A stretch of DNA of 64,000 nt, taken from contig CAWEGV010000011.1 of the NCBI GenBank assembly GCA_963808615.1, positions 558,001 to 622,000 on the forward strand, in the 5' to 3' direction. This document shows, one piece after another, positions 8,197 to 16,260 of the stretch. Numbering within the stretch: the first letter of the stretch is position 1; each line of letters begins with the position of its first letter. The notes below the pieces were generated by a model. It was not told the DNA's origin. It was given only the letters and a program-made list of their open reading frames with translations, and searched no databases. The stretch comes from Palsa-504 sp963808615 (lineage in GTDB: Bacteria; Actinomycetota; Actinomycetes; Streptosporangiales; Streptosporangiaceae). The translations under genes were made by a program, and so were the position numbers.

Positions 8197-9087
8197 ATGA
8201 GCACCCCGAACAGCGGCGGCCAGCCCCAGGCCACCCGGGAATGGGGCTACTCACGCGGCTGGCGGCGGTTCTCGGTGATCGTCCTGCCCCCGCTGCTCAT
8301 GCTGGTGATGAAGTACCGCTGGCAGGGCAAGGAATACCTGCCGCGGACCGGTGGCATCATCCTCGCCCCGAACCACCTGTCCTACGCCGACTGGCCCAGC
8401 ATCGCCTGGTTCAGCTACTCCTGCGGGCACCGGTACCCGGTGTTCATGATCAAGTCGGCGGTGTTCGAGGTCAAGGTGCTCGGGCCGGTCATGTACAAGC
8501 TCGGCCAGCTGCCCGTGTACCGCGGCCGCGGCGACGCCGGCCTAGTGCTCGGGCAGGCCGAGGCGGCGCTGCGCAAGGGCGCCTGCGTGGTCGTCTACCC
8601 GGAGGGAACCGCGAGCCGCGACCCGGACCTGTGGCCGATGGCGGGCAAGACGGGAGCGGCGCGGCTGGCGCTGACCACCGGCGTGCCGGTCATCCCGATC
8701 GCGCACTGGGGCGCGCAGGACGTCCTGCCGTACGGCTCCAAGCGGCCGCACGTGTTCCCGCGCCAGACCATCCAGACGGTCGCGGGGCCGCCAGTGGACC
8801 TGTCCGCCTACGCCGGCCAGCGCCTGTCCGCGAGCACGCTGCGGGCGGCCACCGCCGCTATCATGGCCGACATCACCTCGCTGCTGGCCAAGATCAGGCA
8901 GGAGACACCGCCCGCCGTACCCTGGGATCCCGCCGTCGGCGGCCTCGTTCGGCCTGCGGACCGAACGGTCCCAGGTGTCACCGGCTCGTACGGGGAACCG
9001 AGCCCGCCGGAGGCAGCGCATCCCTCCGCCCGGCATGAGAGCGGCGGTCATGGGAGTCGTCCCGCCGAGGAGGAACAGTGGAGATAG
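8197..9087 (+). CDS. 1-acyl-sn-glycerol-3-phosphate acyltransferase (PlsC-like)
   Basis: Acyltransferase of phosphatidic acid synthesis, 296 residues. The HX4D catalytic block is NHLSYAD (His60, Asp65) and the substrate block YPEGTASR lies near 135-142. A hydrophobic segment at about 27-40 should anchor it to the membrane. AGGAG lies 9 bases before the ATG. The C-terminal 50 residues are polar and probably disordered. Its stop overlaps the start of the next gene by 10 bases, implying coupling. Confidence 0.93.
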   Translation: MSTPNSGGQPQATREWGYSRGWRRFSVIVLPPLLMLVMKYRWQGKEYLPRTGGIILAPNHLSYADWPSIAWFSYSCGHRYPVFMIKSAVFEVKVLGPVMYKLGQLPVYRGRGDAGLVLGQAEAALRKGACVVVYPEGTASRDPDLWPMAGKTGAARLALTTGVPVIPIAHWGAQDVLPYGSKRPHVFPRQTIQTVAGPPVDLSAYAGQRLSASTLRAATAAIMADITSLLAKIRQETPPAVPWDPAVGGLVRPADRTVPGVTGSYGEPSPPEAAHPSARHESGGHGSRPAEEEQWR

Positions 9088-10307
9088 TGCGTAAGCAGGC
9101 CGGAGAGAACACGCGCGCGGTGCATCTCCCGGCTCCGCCCACGCCCGCGCAGGAGCCGCTCGGCACGCCGGTATACCGCACCGCGGCGTTCGCGTTCGAC
9201 ACGGCCGAGGAGTACCGCGCCGTGCTGAACGACGAGATGCCGGGCTACACCTACAGCCGCATCGACAACCCCACGGTCGACGCGTTCGCCCGCGCGGTCG
9301 CGGCCCTGGAGGGGGTTAACCTGCCGCGCTGGCCCGCGGCGCAGGCCTTCGCCTCGGGCATGGCCGCGATCAGCGGCGTGTTCTGGACCTTCGCCCGGAC
9401 CGGGGCGCACGTGGTCGCGTCTTCCGCCGTCTACGGCGGGACCTATTCGTTCCTGCGCAACGTGGTGTCCAGGTTCGGCGTGGAGACCGACTTCGTGGAC
9501 ATCACCGACCTGGACCAGGTCCGGGCGGCGGTCCGGCCGACGACCAGGATCGTGTACGCCGAGACGATCGCCAACCCCACCACCGCGGTCGCCGACCTGC
9601 GCGGGCTGGCCGAGATCGCGCACGAGGCCGGGGCGCTGCTGGTGGTCGACTCCACCCTCGCCCCGCCGGTGATCTGCCGGCCCCTCGAGCACGGCGCCGA
9701 CCTGGTGATCCACTCGGCGACCAAGTACATCGGCGGCCACTCCGACGCCACCGGCGGCGTGGTCACCGGGCGCATCGAGCTGATCAGCAACATCCGCAGC
9801 GTCCGGGTCGACACCGGCGGCTGCCTGTCTGCCGACGAGGCGTTCTTGCTCCGCCGCGGCCTGGAGACGCTGCCGCTGCGGGTCCGCCGGGCCTGTTCGA
9901 CGGCCTCGGTGTTTGCCGCCGCGCTCTCCCGGCATCCGACCGTGGTGCGCATCGACTACCCCGGGCTGCCCGAGCACCCCGGGCACCACGTCGCACGGCA
10001 GATGTTCGATGCGGGCCCGGAGGGGGTGCGGTTCGGCGCGATCGTCACCGTGACCCCGTACGGCGGGCGCGAGGCCGGCATGGGGTTCGCGGATAAGCTG
10101 CGGCTCGTCCAGCTCGCCACCTCCCTGGGCGGGACGCACACCAAGGTGAGTCATGTGGCCTCTACCACCCACCGCCAGCTGGACGACCGCGCGCTCGCGG
10201 CCAGCGGCATCGACCCGGGGGCGGTACGCTTCTCCATTGGCCTGGAGGACCCCGAGGATCTCATCTCCGACGCGTACGTGGCCCTGGAGTCCCTCAGCAG
10301 ACCCTAG
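9078..10307 (+). CDS. PLP-dependent trans-sulfuration enzyme (cystathionine/methionine gamma-lyase family)
   Basis: Cys/Met metabolism PLP enzyme of 409 residues starting at GTG. The PLP lysine is in SATKYIGGHSD, preceded by VVDSTLAPP; the cofactor-binding YSRIDNPTV and the AFASGMAA loop are also present. Whether it is a cystathionine gamma-synthase, gamma-lyase or methionine gamma-lyase cannot be settled from motifs. The start lies inside the end of plsC, after GAGGAGGAACA. ddl follows eight bases later. Confidence 0.92.
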   Translation: MEIVRKQAGENTRAVHLPAPPTPAQEPLGTPVYRTAAFAFDTAEEYRAVLNDEMPGYTYSRIDNPTVDAFARAVAALEGVNLPRWPAAQAFASGMAAISGVFWTFARTGAHVVASSAVYGGTYSFLRNVVSRFGVETDFVDITDLDQVRAAVRPTTRIVYAETIANPTTAVADLRGLAEIAHEAGALLVVDSTLAPPVICRPLEHGADLVIHSATKYIGGHSDATGGVVTGRIELISNIRSVRVDTGGCLSADEAFLLRRGLETLPLRVRRACSTASVFAAALSRHPTVVRIDYPGLPEHPGHHVARQMFDAGPEGVRFGAIVTVTPYGGREAGMGFADKLRLVQLATSLGGTHTKVSHVASTTHRQLDDRALAASGIDPGAVRFSIGLEDPEDLISDAYVALESLSRP

Positions 10308-10315
10308 GAGGATGC

Positions 10316-11440
10316 GTGCCGCGGAAGATCCGGGTCGCGGTGGTGTTCGGCGGTCGCAGCACGGAGCACGCCGTTTCCTGCGCCAGCGCGGGCCTGGTGC
10401 TGTCCGCCATCGACCAGGACCGTTACGAGGTGCTGCCCATCGGCATCGCCACCGATGGCCGGTGGGTGCTGACCTCTGGTGACCCGGCCCGGCTGGCCGT
10501 GTCGGGCGGCTCGCTGCCCACGGTGGAATCCGTGGCCACTCCCGGCACCGAGATCACGCCGCGGACCGGCCCGGGCGGCGCGCTGCAGGTGAGCACCCCC
10601 GGCGAGGTGCCGCGGGATCTCGGCGAGGTGGACGTGGTGCTGCCGCTGCTGCACGGGACGTTCGGCGAGGACGGCACGCTGCAGGGGCTGCTGGAGATGA
10701 CCGGCACCCCGTACGCCGGGGCGGGCGTGTTCGCCAGCGCGGCCGGCATGGACAAGGAGTACATGAAGCTGATCATGTCCGCGCGCGGCCTGCCGGTCGG
10801 GCGCTACGTGGTGGTCCGCGACCGCGACTGGAGCAGCGGTCTCGGCGAGCGCAAGCGCGTCCTGGACGAGATCGCCGAACTCGGCTGGCCGCTGTTCGTC
10901 AAGCCGGCCCGGGGCGGCTCGAGCATCGGGATCACCCGGGTCACCGACCCAGGCGGCCTGGACGAGGCCATCGAGGCGGCCCGCGTGCACGACCCCAAGG
11001 TCCTGGTGGAAGCCGCCGTGGCCGGGATGGAGGTCGAGTGCGCGGTGCTCGAGGGCCTGGACGGCGGCCCGCCCGAGGCCAGCGTGCCCGGGCAGGTAGT
11101 AGTGGACGAGCACTCGGCGTTCTACGACTTCCAGGCCAAGTACCTGGCCTCGGGCACGTCCATGACGATCCCCGCGCCGATCCCGGAGCAGGCCGCCGCC
11201 CAGATCAGGCGGCTGGCCTGCGCGGCCTTCGAGGCCCTCTCCTGCGAGGGTCTGGCCCGGGTGGACTTTTTCTACACCCCGTCCGGGAAGATCCTGGTCA
11301 ACGAGATCAACACGATGCCGGGGATGACGCCCGCCTCGGGTTTCCCGATGATGTGGGCGGCCACCGGCCTGCCTCTGCCGCAGCTCATCGACCGGATCAT
11401 CCAGACCGCCCTCCGTAAGCGCCCTGGCCCGCGCCCCTAA
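10316..11440 (+). CDS. ddl: D-alanine--D-alanine ligase
   Basis: ATP-grasp enzyme making the D-Ala-D-Ala dipeptide for peptidoglycan. The 374-residue protein starts at GTG (VPRKIRVAVVFGGRSTEH) with AGGAGG just upstream. Conserved blocks are HGTFGEDGTLQG, FVKPARGGSSIGI, VEAAVAGMEVEC and the metal-binding NEINTMPGMT. It is canonical in length and motifs. The last gene of a plus-strand run, it converges on leuD. Confidence 0.96.
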   Translation: MPRKIRVAVVFGGRSTEHAVSCASAGLVLSAIDQDRYEVLPIGIATDGRWVLTSGDPARLAVSGGSLPTVESVATPGTEITPRTGPGGALQVSTPGEVPRDLGEVDVVLPLLHGTFGEDGTLQGLLEMTGTPYAGAGVFASAAGMDKEYMKLIMSARGLPVGRYVVVRDRDWSSGLGERKRVLDEIAELGWPLFVKPARGGSSIGITRVTDPGGLDEAIEAARVHDPKVLVEAAVAGMEVECAVLEGLDGGPPEASVPGQVVVDEHSAFYDFQAKYLASGTSMTIPAPIPEQAAAQIRRLACAAFEALSCEGLARVDFFYTPSGKILVNEINTMPGMTPASGFPMMWAATGLPLPQLIDRIIQTALRKRPGPRP

Positions 11441-11544
11441 GGCCGCCCCCGTCCGCGCCCCGATCCGCTCCCGGTCCGAGCCCAGACCCGCCCGCTGGCG
11501 CTGGCTCGCGCCTCCGCCGTAGCGGACCGTCAATAGCTGCCCCG

Positions 11545-11612
11545 ACAACCACGTCGTTGTGACAACCACGTGGTCAGGTGCACGTCGTTGTGACAACGAC
11601 GTTGTTAGACTA
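11545..11612. promoter_or_regulatory. Cluster of GTTGT/ACAAC dyads between convergent ddl and leuD
   Basis: The 237-base gap between the ends of ddl and leuD contains no gene I can support. It holds an array of half-sites: the 16-bp direct repeat ACGTCGTTGTGACAAC at 11551-11566 and 11582-11597 (31 bp apart), with overlapping dyads GTTGT-G-ACAAC and ACAACG-A-CGTTGT. It looks like a multi-site operator, but no promoter-facing gene is next to it. An alternative is a structured 3' end for either transcript. Confidence 0.5.
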
Positions 11613-11677
11613 GCCGAGCCGACGCCGCATGCCAGCGCTGGACCGCCGCGACCCCGGCTCAGGGTCGAACGGGCGGG

Positions 11678-12280
11678 TCAGCTGGTGACGGGGAGCCAGG
11701 CGGGGCGGGAGTGCTCGAAGGCGGTGACCTCGTCGGCGTGGCGGAGCGTCAGCCCGATGTCGTCAAGCCCCTCCATCAGCCGCCAGCGTGTGTAGTCGTC
11801 GATCGCGAACGACGCCGCGATCCCTGCCGCGCCGGCCGCGCCGGCCCGCACCTCGCGGCGACCCAGATCCACGATGACCTCGGTACCCGGGTCGGCCTCG
11901 ATCGCGTCCTGCAGGGCGCCCACCGTCGCCTCGGGCAGGATCACCGGCAGCAGGCCCGCCTTGGTCGCGTTGGTGCGGAAGATGTCGCCGAACCGGGGGG
12001 CGATCACCGCCCGGAAGCCGTAGTCGGTCAGCGCCCAGACCGCGTGCTCGCGTGATGATCCGGTGCCGAAGTCGGTGCCCGCGACCAGGATCGTCGCGCC
12101 CGCGTACTGCGGCTGGTTGAGCACGAACGACGGGTCCTCGCGCCAGGCGGCGAACAACCCGTCGCCGAACCCGGCCCGGCTCACCCGCTTGAGGTACTCG
12201 GCCGGGATGATCTGGTCGGTGTCCACGTTGGTCCGGCGCAGCGGCACCGCACGGCCCGTGTGCGTCACGAACGGTTCCAT
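11678..12280 (-). CDS. leuD: 3-isopropylmalate dehydratase small subunit
   Basis: Swivel-domain subunit of isopropylmalate isomerase in leucine synthesis, 200 residues. Family blocks NVDTDQIIPAEYLKR and the GTGSSREHA loop are intact. It follows leuC by 19 bases with AGGAGAG before the ATG. It pairs with leuC to form the [4Fe-4S] enzyme converting 2- to 3-isopropylmalate. Confidence 0.97.
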   Translation of the reverse strand: MEPFVTHTGRAVPLRRTNVDTDQIIPAEYLKRVSRAGFGDGLFAAWREDPSFVLNQPQYAGATILVAGTDFGTGSSREHAVWALTDYGFRAVIAPRFGDIFRTNATKAGLLPVILPEATVGALQDAIEADPGTEVIVDLGRREVRAGAAGAAGIAASFAIDDYTRWRLMEGLDDIGLTLRHADEVTAFEHSRPAWLPVTS

Positions 12281-12299
12281 CGGAGCTCTCCTGTCAGGT

Positions 12300-13748
12300 C
12301 TACAAGTCGGCGGGCGAGGCGAGGTGGCCGGTCACCGCGGTGGCGGCGGCGACCGCGGGCGACACCAGGTGGGTGCGGCCGCCCTTGCCCTGGCGGCCCT
12401 CGAAGTTGCGGTTGGAGGTCGACGCGCTGCGCTCGCCGGGGCTGAGCTTGTCCGGGTTCATGCCCAGGCACATGGAGCAACCTGCCGCCCGCCACTGCGC
12501 GCCGGCCGCGGTGAACACCGCGTCCAGACCTTCTGCTTCGGCCTGGGCGCGGACCTGCATGGAGCCCGGCACGATCAGCATCCGGACCGACGGTGCGAGC
12601 TTCCGCCCGCGCAGCACCGAGGCAGCCGCGCGCAGGTCCTCGAGCCTGCCGTTGGTGCACGAGCCGAGGAATACCGTGTCCACGGCGATCTCGCGCAGCG
12701 GCGTGCCCGGGGTCAGGTCCATGTAGGCCAGCGCGCGCGATGCGGCGGCCCGCGCGTCCGGGTCGGCGAACGAGGACGGGTCAGGCACCGAACTCGCCAA
12801 CGGCAGCGCCTGGGCCGGGTTCGTGCCCCAGGTCACGTACGGCGTCAGCGACCCGACGTCCAGCGTGACCTCGTGATCGAACACCGCGTCCTCGTCGCCA
12901 GGCAGCGACCGCCAGTAATCCAGCGCCTTCTCCCACGCCGCCCCGGTCGGCGCGTGCGGCCGGCCCTCCAGGTACCCGAACGTCACGTCGTCCGGAGCCA
13001 CCAGCCCGGCCCGGGCGCCGGCCTCGATGGACATGTTGCACACGGTCAGGCGGCCTTCCATGGACAGCGCGCGCACCGCGGAGCCGCGGTACTCGACCAC
13101 GTAGCCCTGGCCGCCGCCAGTGCCGATCCTGGCGATGATGGCCAGGATCAGGTCCTTGGGTGTCACCCCGTCCGGCAGCGTGCCGTTCACCGTGATCGCC
13201 ATCATCCTGGGCCGCTGCTGCGGCAGCGTCTGGGTGGCCAGCACGTGCTCTACTTCGCTGGTCCCGATGCCGAACGCCAGCGCGCCGAACGCGCCGTGGG
13301 TGGAGGTGTGCGAGTCGCCGCACACGATGGTCAGGCCCGGCTGGGTCAGCCCGAGCTGCGGGCCGATGACGTGCACGATGCCCTGGCCCGCGTCGCCCAT
13401 GGGGTGCAGCCGGATGCCGAACTCCGCGCAGTTCTTGCGCAGCGCCTCGACCTGCGTACGCGACACCGGATCGGTCACCGGGCTACCCGGGCCGAACAGG
13501 GGGACGGGGAAGCTGGATGAGGACACGCCGGACGTGGTGATGCCGGTCGTCGGCACGTTGTGGTCCTCGGTGGCGATGGTCAGGTCCGGGCGCCGCACTG
13601 TGCGCCCGGCCGCCCGCAGCCCGTCGAAGGCCTGCGGGCTGGTCACCTCGTGGACCAGGTGAAGGTCGATATAGAGCAGGTCGGGCTCGCCGTCCGCGCT
13701 GCGCACCACGTGGGCGTCCCAGATTTTCTCGGCGAGCGTACGGCCCAT
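12300..13748 (-). CDS. leuC: 3-isopropylmalate dehydratase large subunit
   Basis: Aconitase-fold catalytic subunit, 482 residues from ATG 13748 (MGRTLAEKIWDAHVV), which has GGGAGAGAG upstream; an ATG six codons earlier is also open. Iron-sulfur ligand cysteines are in GSCTNGRLEDL and CSMCLGMNPD. Substrate blocks HLVHEVTSPQAF and EDHNVPTT are present. It is transcribed away from ndgR across a 53-base gap with a perfect dyad. Confidence 0.97.
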   Translation of the reverse strand: MGRTLAEKIWDAHVVRSADGEPDLLYIDLHLVHEVTSPQAFDGLRAAGRTVRRPDLTIATEDHNVPTTGITTSGVSSSSFPVPLFGPGSPVTDPVSRTQVEALRKNCAEFGIRLHPMGDAGQGIVHVIGPQLGLTQPGLTIVCGDSHTSTHGAFGALAFGIGTSEVEHVLATQTLPQQRPRMMAITVNGTLPDGVTPKDLILAIIARIGTGGGQGYVVEYRGSAVRALSMEGRLTVCNMSIEAGARAGLVAPDDVTFGYLEGRPHAPTGAAWEKALDYWRSLPGDEDAVFDHEVTLDVGSLTPYVTWGTNPAQALPLASSVPDPSSFADPDARAAASRALAYMDLTPGTPLREIAVDTVFLGSCTNGRLEDLRAAASVLRGRKLAPSVRMLIVPGSMQVRAQAEAEGLDAVFTAAGAQWRAAGCSMCLGMNPDKLSPGERSASTSNRNFEGRQGKGGRTHLVSPAVAAATAVTGHLASPADL

Positions 13749-13769
13749 CACGCTCTCTCCCTTCACTTG

Positions 13770-13788
13770 CGTCTCGCATTTCGAGACG
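13770..13788. promoter_or_regulatory. Inverted repeat in leuC-ndgR divergent promoter region
   Basis: Perfect 7-bp dyad CGTCTCG-N5-CGAGACG in the 53-base gap between divergent leuC and the IclR gene. IclR regulators of the NdgR/AreB type are known to act on the adjacent leuCD promoter in Streptomyces, so this is the best candidate operator. An AGTAT element at 13791-13795, close to the ndgR ATG, would suit a short or leaderless ndgR transcript. Confidence 0.65.
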
Positions 13789-13801
13789 GCAGTATCAGAA
13801 C

Positions 13802-14575
13802 ATGAACAACTCTAGCGGAGTCGGTGTCCTCGACAAGACCGTTTCCGTACTGTCTGCCCTGGAGGAAGGCCCTGCCTCGCTGGCCCAGCTGGTCAAGGCG
13901 ACGGGCCTGGCCCGGCCGACCGCGCACCGGATCGCGGTCGCGCTGGAGACCCACCGGATGCTGGCCCGCGACGCGCAGGGCCGCTTCGTGCTCGGCCCGA
14001 GGATCGGCGAGCTGGCCGCCGCGGCCGGCGAGGACCGGCTGCTGGCCATCGCCCAGCCCGTCCTCGCCCAGCTCAGGGACGTCACAGGCGAGAGCGCGCA
14101 GCTGTACCGGCCGCACGCTGACACTCGCATCTGCGTGGCGGCGGCCGAGCGGGCCAGCGGGCTGCGGGACACCGTCCCGGTCGGCGCCGCGCTGCCGATG
14201 ACCGCGGGCTCGGCCGCCCAGGTCCTGCTGGCCTGGGAGGATGGCAGCCGCATGCACCGCGGGCTGCGCGGCGCGAAATTCACCGCGACCACTCTGGCCC
14301 AGGTTCGCAGGCGCGGCTGGGCTGCCACCGCCGCCGAGCGCGAGCCCGGCGTGGCGTCGGTGTCCGCGCCGGTCCGCGGGCCCGGCGGCCGGGTCCTGGC
14401 CGCGGTCTCGGTATCCGGGCCCATCGAGCGCCTGACCAGGTCGCCGGGCCGGCTGCACGCCGGCGCCGTCGTCGCGGCCGGGGAAAAGGTCAGCAGGCTG
14501 CTGCGCGCCGAGGCCGTGTTAGCCCGGGGGACGACCCCCTGGAACCCCCGCAGCCCGCGGCGGTTCCCGCCGTAG
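13802..14575 (+). CDS. ndgR: IclR-family transcriptional regulator, NdgR type
   Basis: 257-residue regulator with an N-terminal winged helix (VLDKTVSVLSAL, then LVKATGLARPTAHRI at about 30-45) and a GAF-like IclR effector domain at about 70-235. The divergent position beside leuCD is the classic setting of NdgR/AreB, which controls leucine and amino-acid metabolism. There is no obvious ribosome site; the ATG is close to the probable transcription start. The last 25 residues, including ARGTTPWNPRSP, are encoded by a degenerate copy of the GC-hairpin repeat seen elsewhere in the window. Confidence 0.92.
   Translation: MNNSSGVGVLDKTVSVLSALEEGPASLAQLVKATGLARPTAHRIAVALETHRMLARDAQGRFVLGPRIGELAAAAGEDRLLAIAQPVLAQLRDVTGESAQLYRPHADTRICVAAAERASGLRDTVPVGAALPMTAGSAAQVLLAWEDGSRMHRGLRGAKFTATTLAQVRRRGWAATAAEREPGVASVSAPVRGPGGRVLAAVSVSGPIERLTRSPGRLHAGAVVAAGEKVSRLLRAEAVLARGTTPWNPRSPRRFPP
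14526..14556. repeat. Degenerate GC-hairpin repeat inside the ndgR 3' end
   Basis: The segment reads CCCGGGGGACGACCCCC followed by TGGAACCCCCG. On the minus strand this is GGGGGTTCCAGGGGG-TCGT-CCCCCGGG, a diverged copy of the family found at 17672, 42490 and 47730. It is translated as the tail of the IclR protein. Confidence 0.55.
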
Positions 14576-14662
14576 TATCGCGCGGCCGCAAGGCCGGAAG
14601 CTCTTCGCGGACCGCGCGTAAGGGACGTAAGGCCCCCAGGACCGCGGCGCAGGGCCCTATCG

Positions 14663-14697
14663 GCTACCGCATGATGGATATGGTCTAAGGCGGTAGC
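14663..14697. promoter_or_regulatory. Inverted repeat upstream of pntA
   Basis: Perfect 8-bp arms GCTACCGC (14663-14670) and GCGGTAGC (14690-14697) separated by 19 bases, centred about 45 bases before the pntA start. It could be an operator or a leader hairpin. The rest of the gap between ndgR and pntA shows nothing else. Confidence 0.45.
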
Positions 14698-14723
14698 ACC
14701 GATTGAATATGAGGTCGCGTGAG

Positions 14724-15905
14724 ATGAAGGCAGCTGTCCTCAGGGAGACCGCACCGGGCGAGCGCCGGGTGGCCCTGGTGCCGGACGCGGTGGCCAAGCT
14801 GCGCCCCGCCGGGATCGAGGTGGTGGTGGAGCGGGGCGCCGGCCAGGGCGCCTGGTTCCCGGATTCGGCCTACGCCGAGGCAGGCGCCACCGTCGTCGGC
14901 CCCGCCGAGCTGTACGCGGCCGCCGACGTGATCCTCACCGTCACCAAACCCTCGGCCGCCATCATAGACAGGCTTGGCAAGGGGCAGGCGATCATCGGCA
15001 TGCTGGCCCCGCTCACCGACCCGGAACTGGCCGCCGCGCTGGCCGCCAAGGGCGTGACCGCGATCAGCCTGGACCAGATGCCGCGCACGCTGTCCAGGAC
15101 CCAGCCCATGGACGTGCTCAGCTCCCAGGCGAACGTGGCCGGCTACAAGGCCGCCCTGGTCGCCGCGTCGGCATTCGGCCGGTTCTTCCCGCTGCTGATC
15201 ACCGCGGCGGGCACCGCCCCGCCCGCCCGGGTGCTGGTGCTGGGCACCGGCGTGGCCGGCCTGCAGGCGATCGGCACCGCCCGGCGGCTCGGCGCGGTGG
15301 TGAGCGGCTACGACGTTCGGCCCAGCTCGAAGACGGAGGTCGAGTCGCTCGGCGCCACGTTCATCGAGCTGGCGTCGGCTGTATCCGCGGCCGGCCAGGG
15401 CGGCTACGCGCGCGAGCTGACCGCCGAGGAGCGGCAGGCCCAGCAGGACGAGCTGGTCGGCCATATCGCCCGGCATGACGTGGTGATCACCACCGCCCAG
15501 GTGCCCGGGCGCAGGCCGCCGCTGCTGGTCACCGAGGACGCGGTCAAGGCCATGGCCCCGGGCTCGGTGATCGTGGACATGGGCGCCAGCGCGCTGGGCG
15601 GCAACGTGTCCGGGTCCCGGCCCGGCGAGACGGTCGTCACCGATCACGGGGTCACGATCATCGGCGCGGATAACCTGCCCTCCACCATGCCGACGGCGGC
15701 CTCGAACGCCTACTCGCGGAACATCTCCGCGCTGCTGCTGCACCTGACCTCCGACGGCGCGCTCGCCGTCGACACCACCGACGAGATACAGGCCGGGGTG
15801 GTGATCGCGCATGACGGCCGGGTCGTGCACGAGGGCGTGGCCCGTCTCCTCCCAGCCGAACAGAACCCCGAGGAAGGCACCGATGTCGACGGCACTACTG
15901 ACTGA
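14724..15905 (+). CDS. pntA: NAD(P) transhydrogenase subunit alpha part 1 (PntAA)
   Basis: NAD(H)-binding component of the proton-translocating transhydrogenase, 393 residues from ATG 14724 (MKAAVLRETAPGERRVAL). Upstream in-frame TTG 14703 and ATG 14709 are possible but family alignment favours 14724. Motifs include SSQANVAGYKA, the Rossmann GTGVAGLQAIGTARRLGA and the RQD-loop equivalent. It is homologous to alanine dehydrogenase. The next gene overlaps its end by 23 bases, as usual in three-gene pnt operons. Confidence 0.94.
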   Translation: MKAAVLRETAPGERRVALVPDAVAKLRPAGIEVVVERGAGQGAWFPDSAYAEAGATVVGPAELYAAADVILTVTKPSAAIIDRLGKGQAIIGMLAPLTDPELAAALAAKGVTAISLDQMPRTLSRTQPMDVLSSQANVAGYKAALVAASAFGRFFPLLITAAGTAPPARVLVLGTGVAGLQAIGTARRLGAVVSGYDVRPSSKTEVESLGATFIELASAVSAAGQGGYARELTAEERQAQQDELVGHIARHDVVITTAQVPGRRPPLLVTEDAVKAMAPGSVIVDMGASALGGNVSGSRPGETVVTDHGVTIIGADNLPSTMPTAASNAYSRNISALLLHLTSDGALAVDTTDEIQAGVVIAHDGRVVHEGVARLLPAEQNPEEGTDVDGTTD

Positions 15906-16260
15906 CCTGACCATCTTCATCCTGGCCCTGCTGGTCGGCATCGAGGTCATCGGGAAGGTTCCGGCCACGCTGCACACGCCGCTGATGTCAGCCACCAACG
16001 CGATCCACGGCATCGTACTGGTCGGCGCGCTGCTCATCGGGGTGACGGCGCACACCGTGGTCGGCTACATCCTCGCCTTCGTCGCCGCGGTCTTCGCAGG
16101 CGCCAACGTGACGGGCGGGTACGTGGTGACCGGGCGGATGCTGAAGATGTTCCGCAAGAAGGCCGCCGAGCCTGCGCAGCCCGAGTTGGAGTCACTCAAC
16201 GGCCACAAGGGCCTCAAGGGGCTCGCGGGCAAGATTGGCATAGGCAGGCCCCAGTCATGA
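15883..16260 (+). CDS. NAD(P) transhydrogenase subunit alpha part 2 (PntAB)
   Basis: Membrane part of the split alpha subunit, 125 residues with three hydrophobic segments (about 5-25, 40-60 and 60-85) and a polar C-terminal tail of about 35 residues. It starts inside the end of pntA with GAGGAAGG upstream. It forms the proton channel together with the PntB membrane domain. Its TGA overlaps the ATG of pntB (ATGA). Confidence 0.92.
   Translation: MSTALLTDLTIFILALLVGIEVIGKVPATLHTPLMSATNAIHGIVLVGALLIGVTAHTVVGYILAFVAAVFAGANVTGGYVVTGRMLKMFRKKAAEPAQPELESLNGHKGLKGLAGKIGIGRPQS

Noticed and set aside
10304..11596. Minus-strand frame of 430 codons opposite ddl
   Set aside because: Shadow of ddl. Its start overlaps the GTTGT array but that does not make it a gene.
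12063..13520. Plus-strand frame of 485 codons opposite leuC
   Set aside because: Antisense shadow of leuC with Arg/Gly/His-rich composition and no family features.
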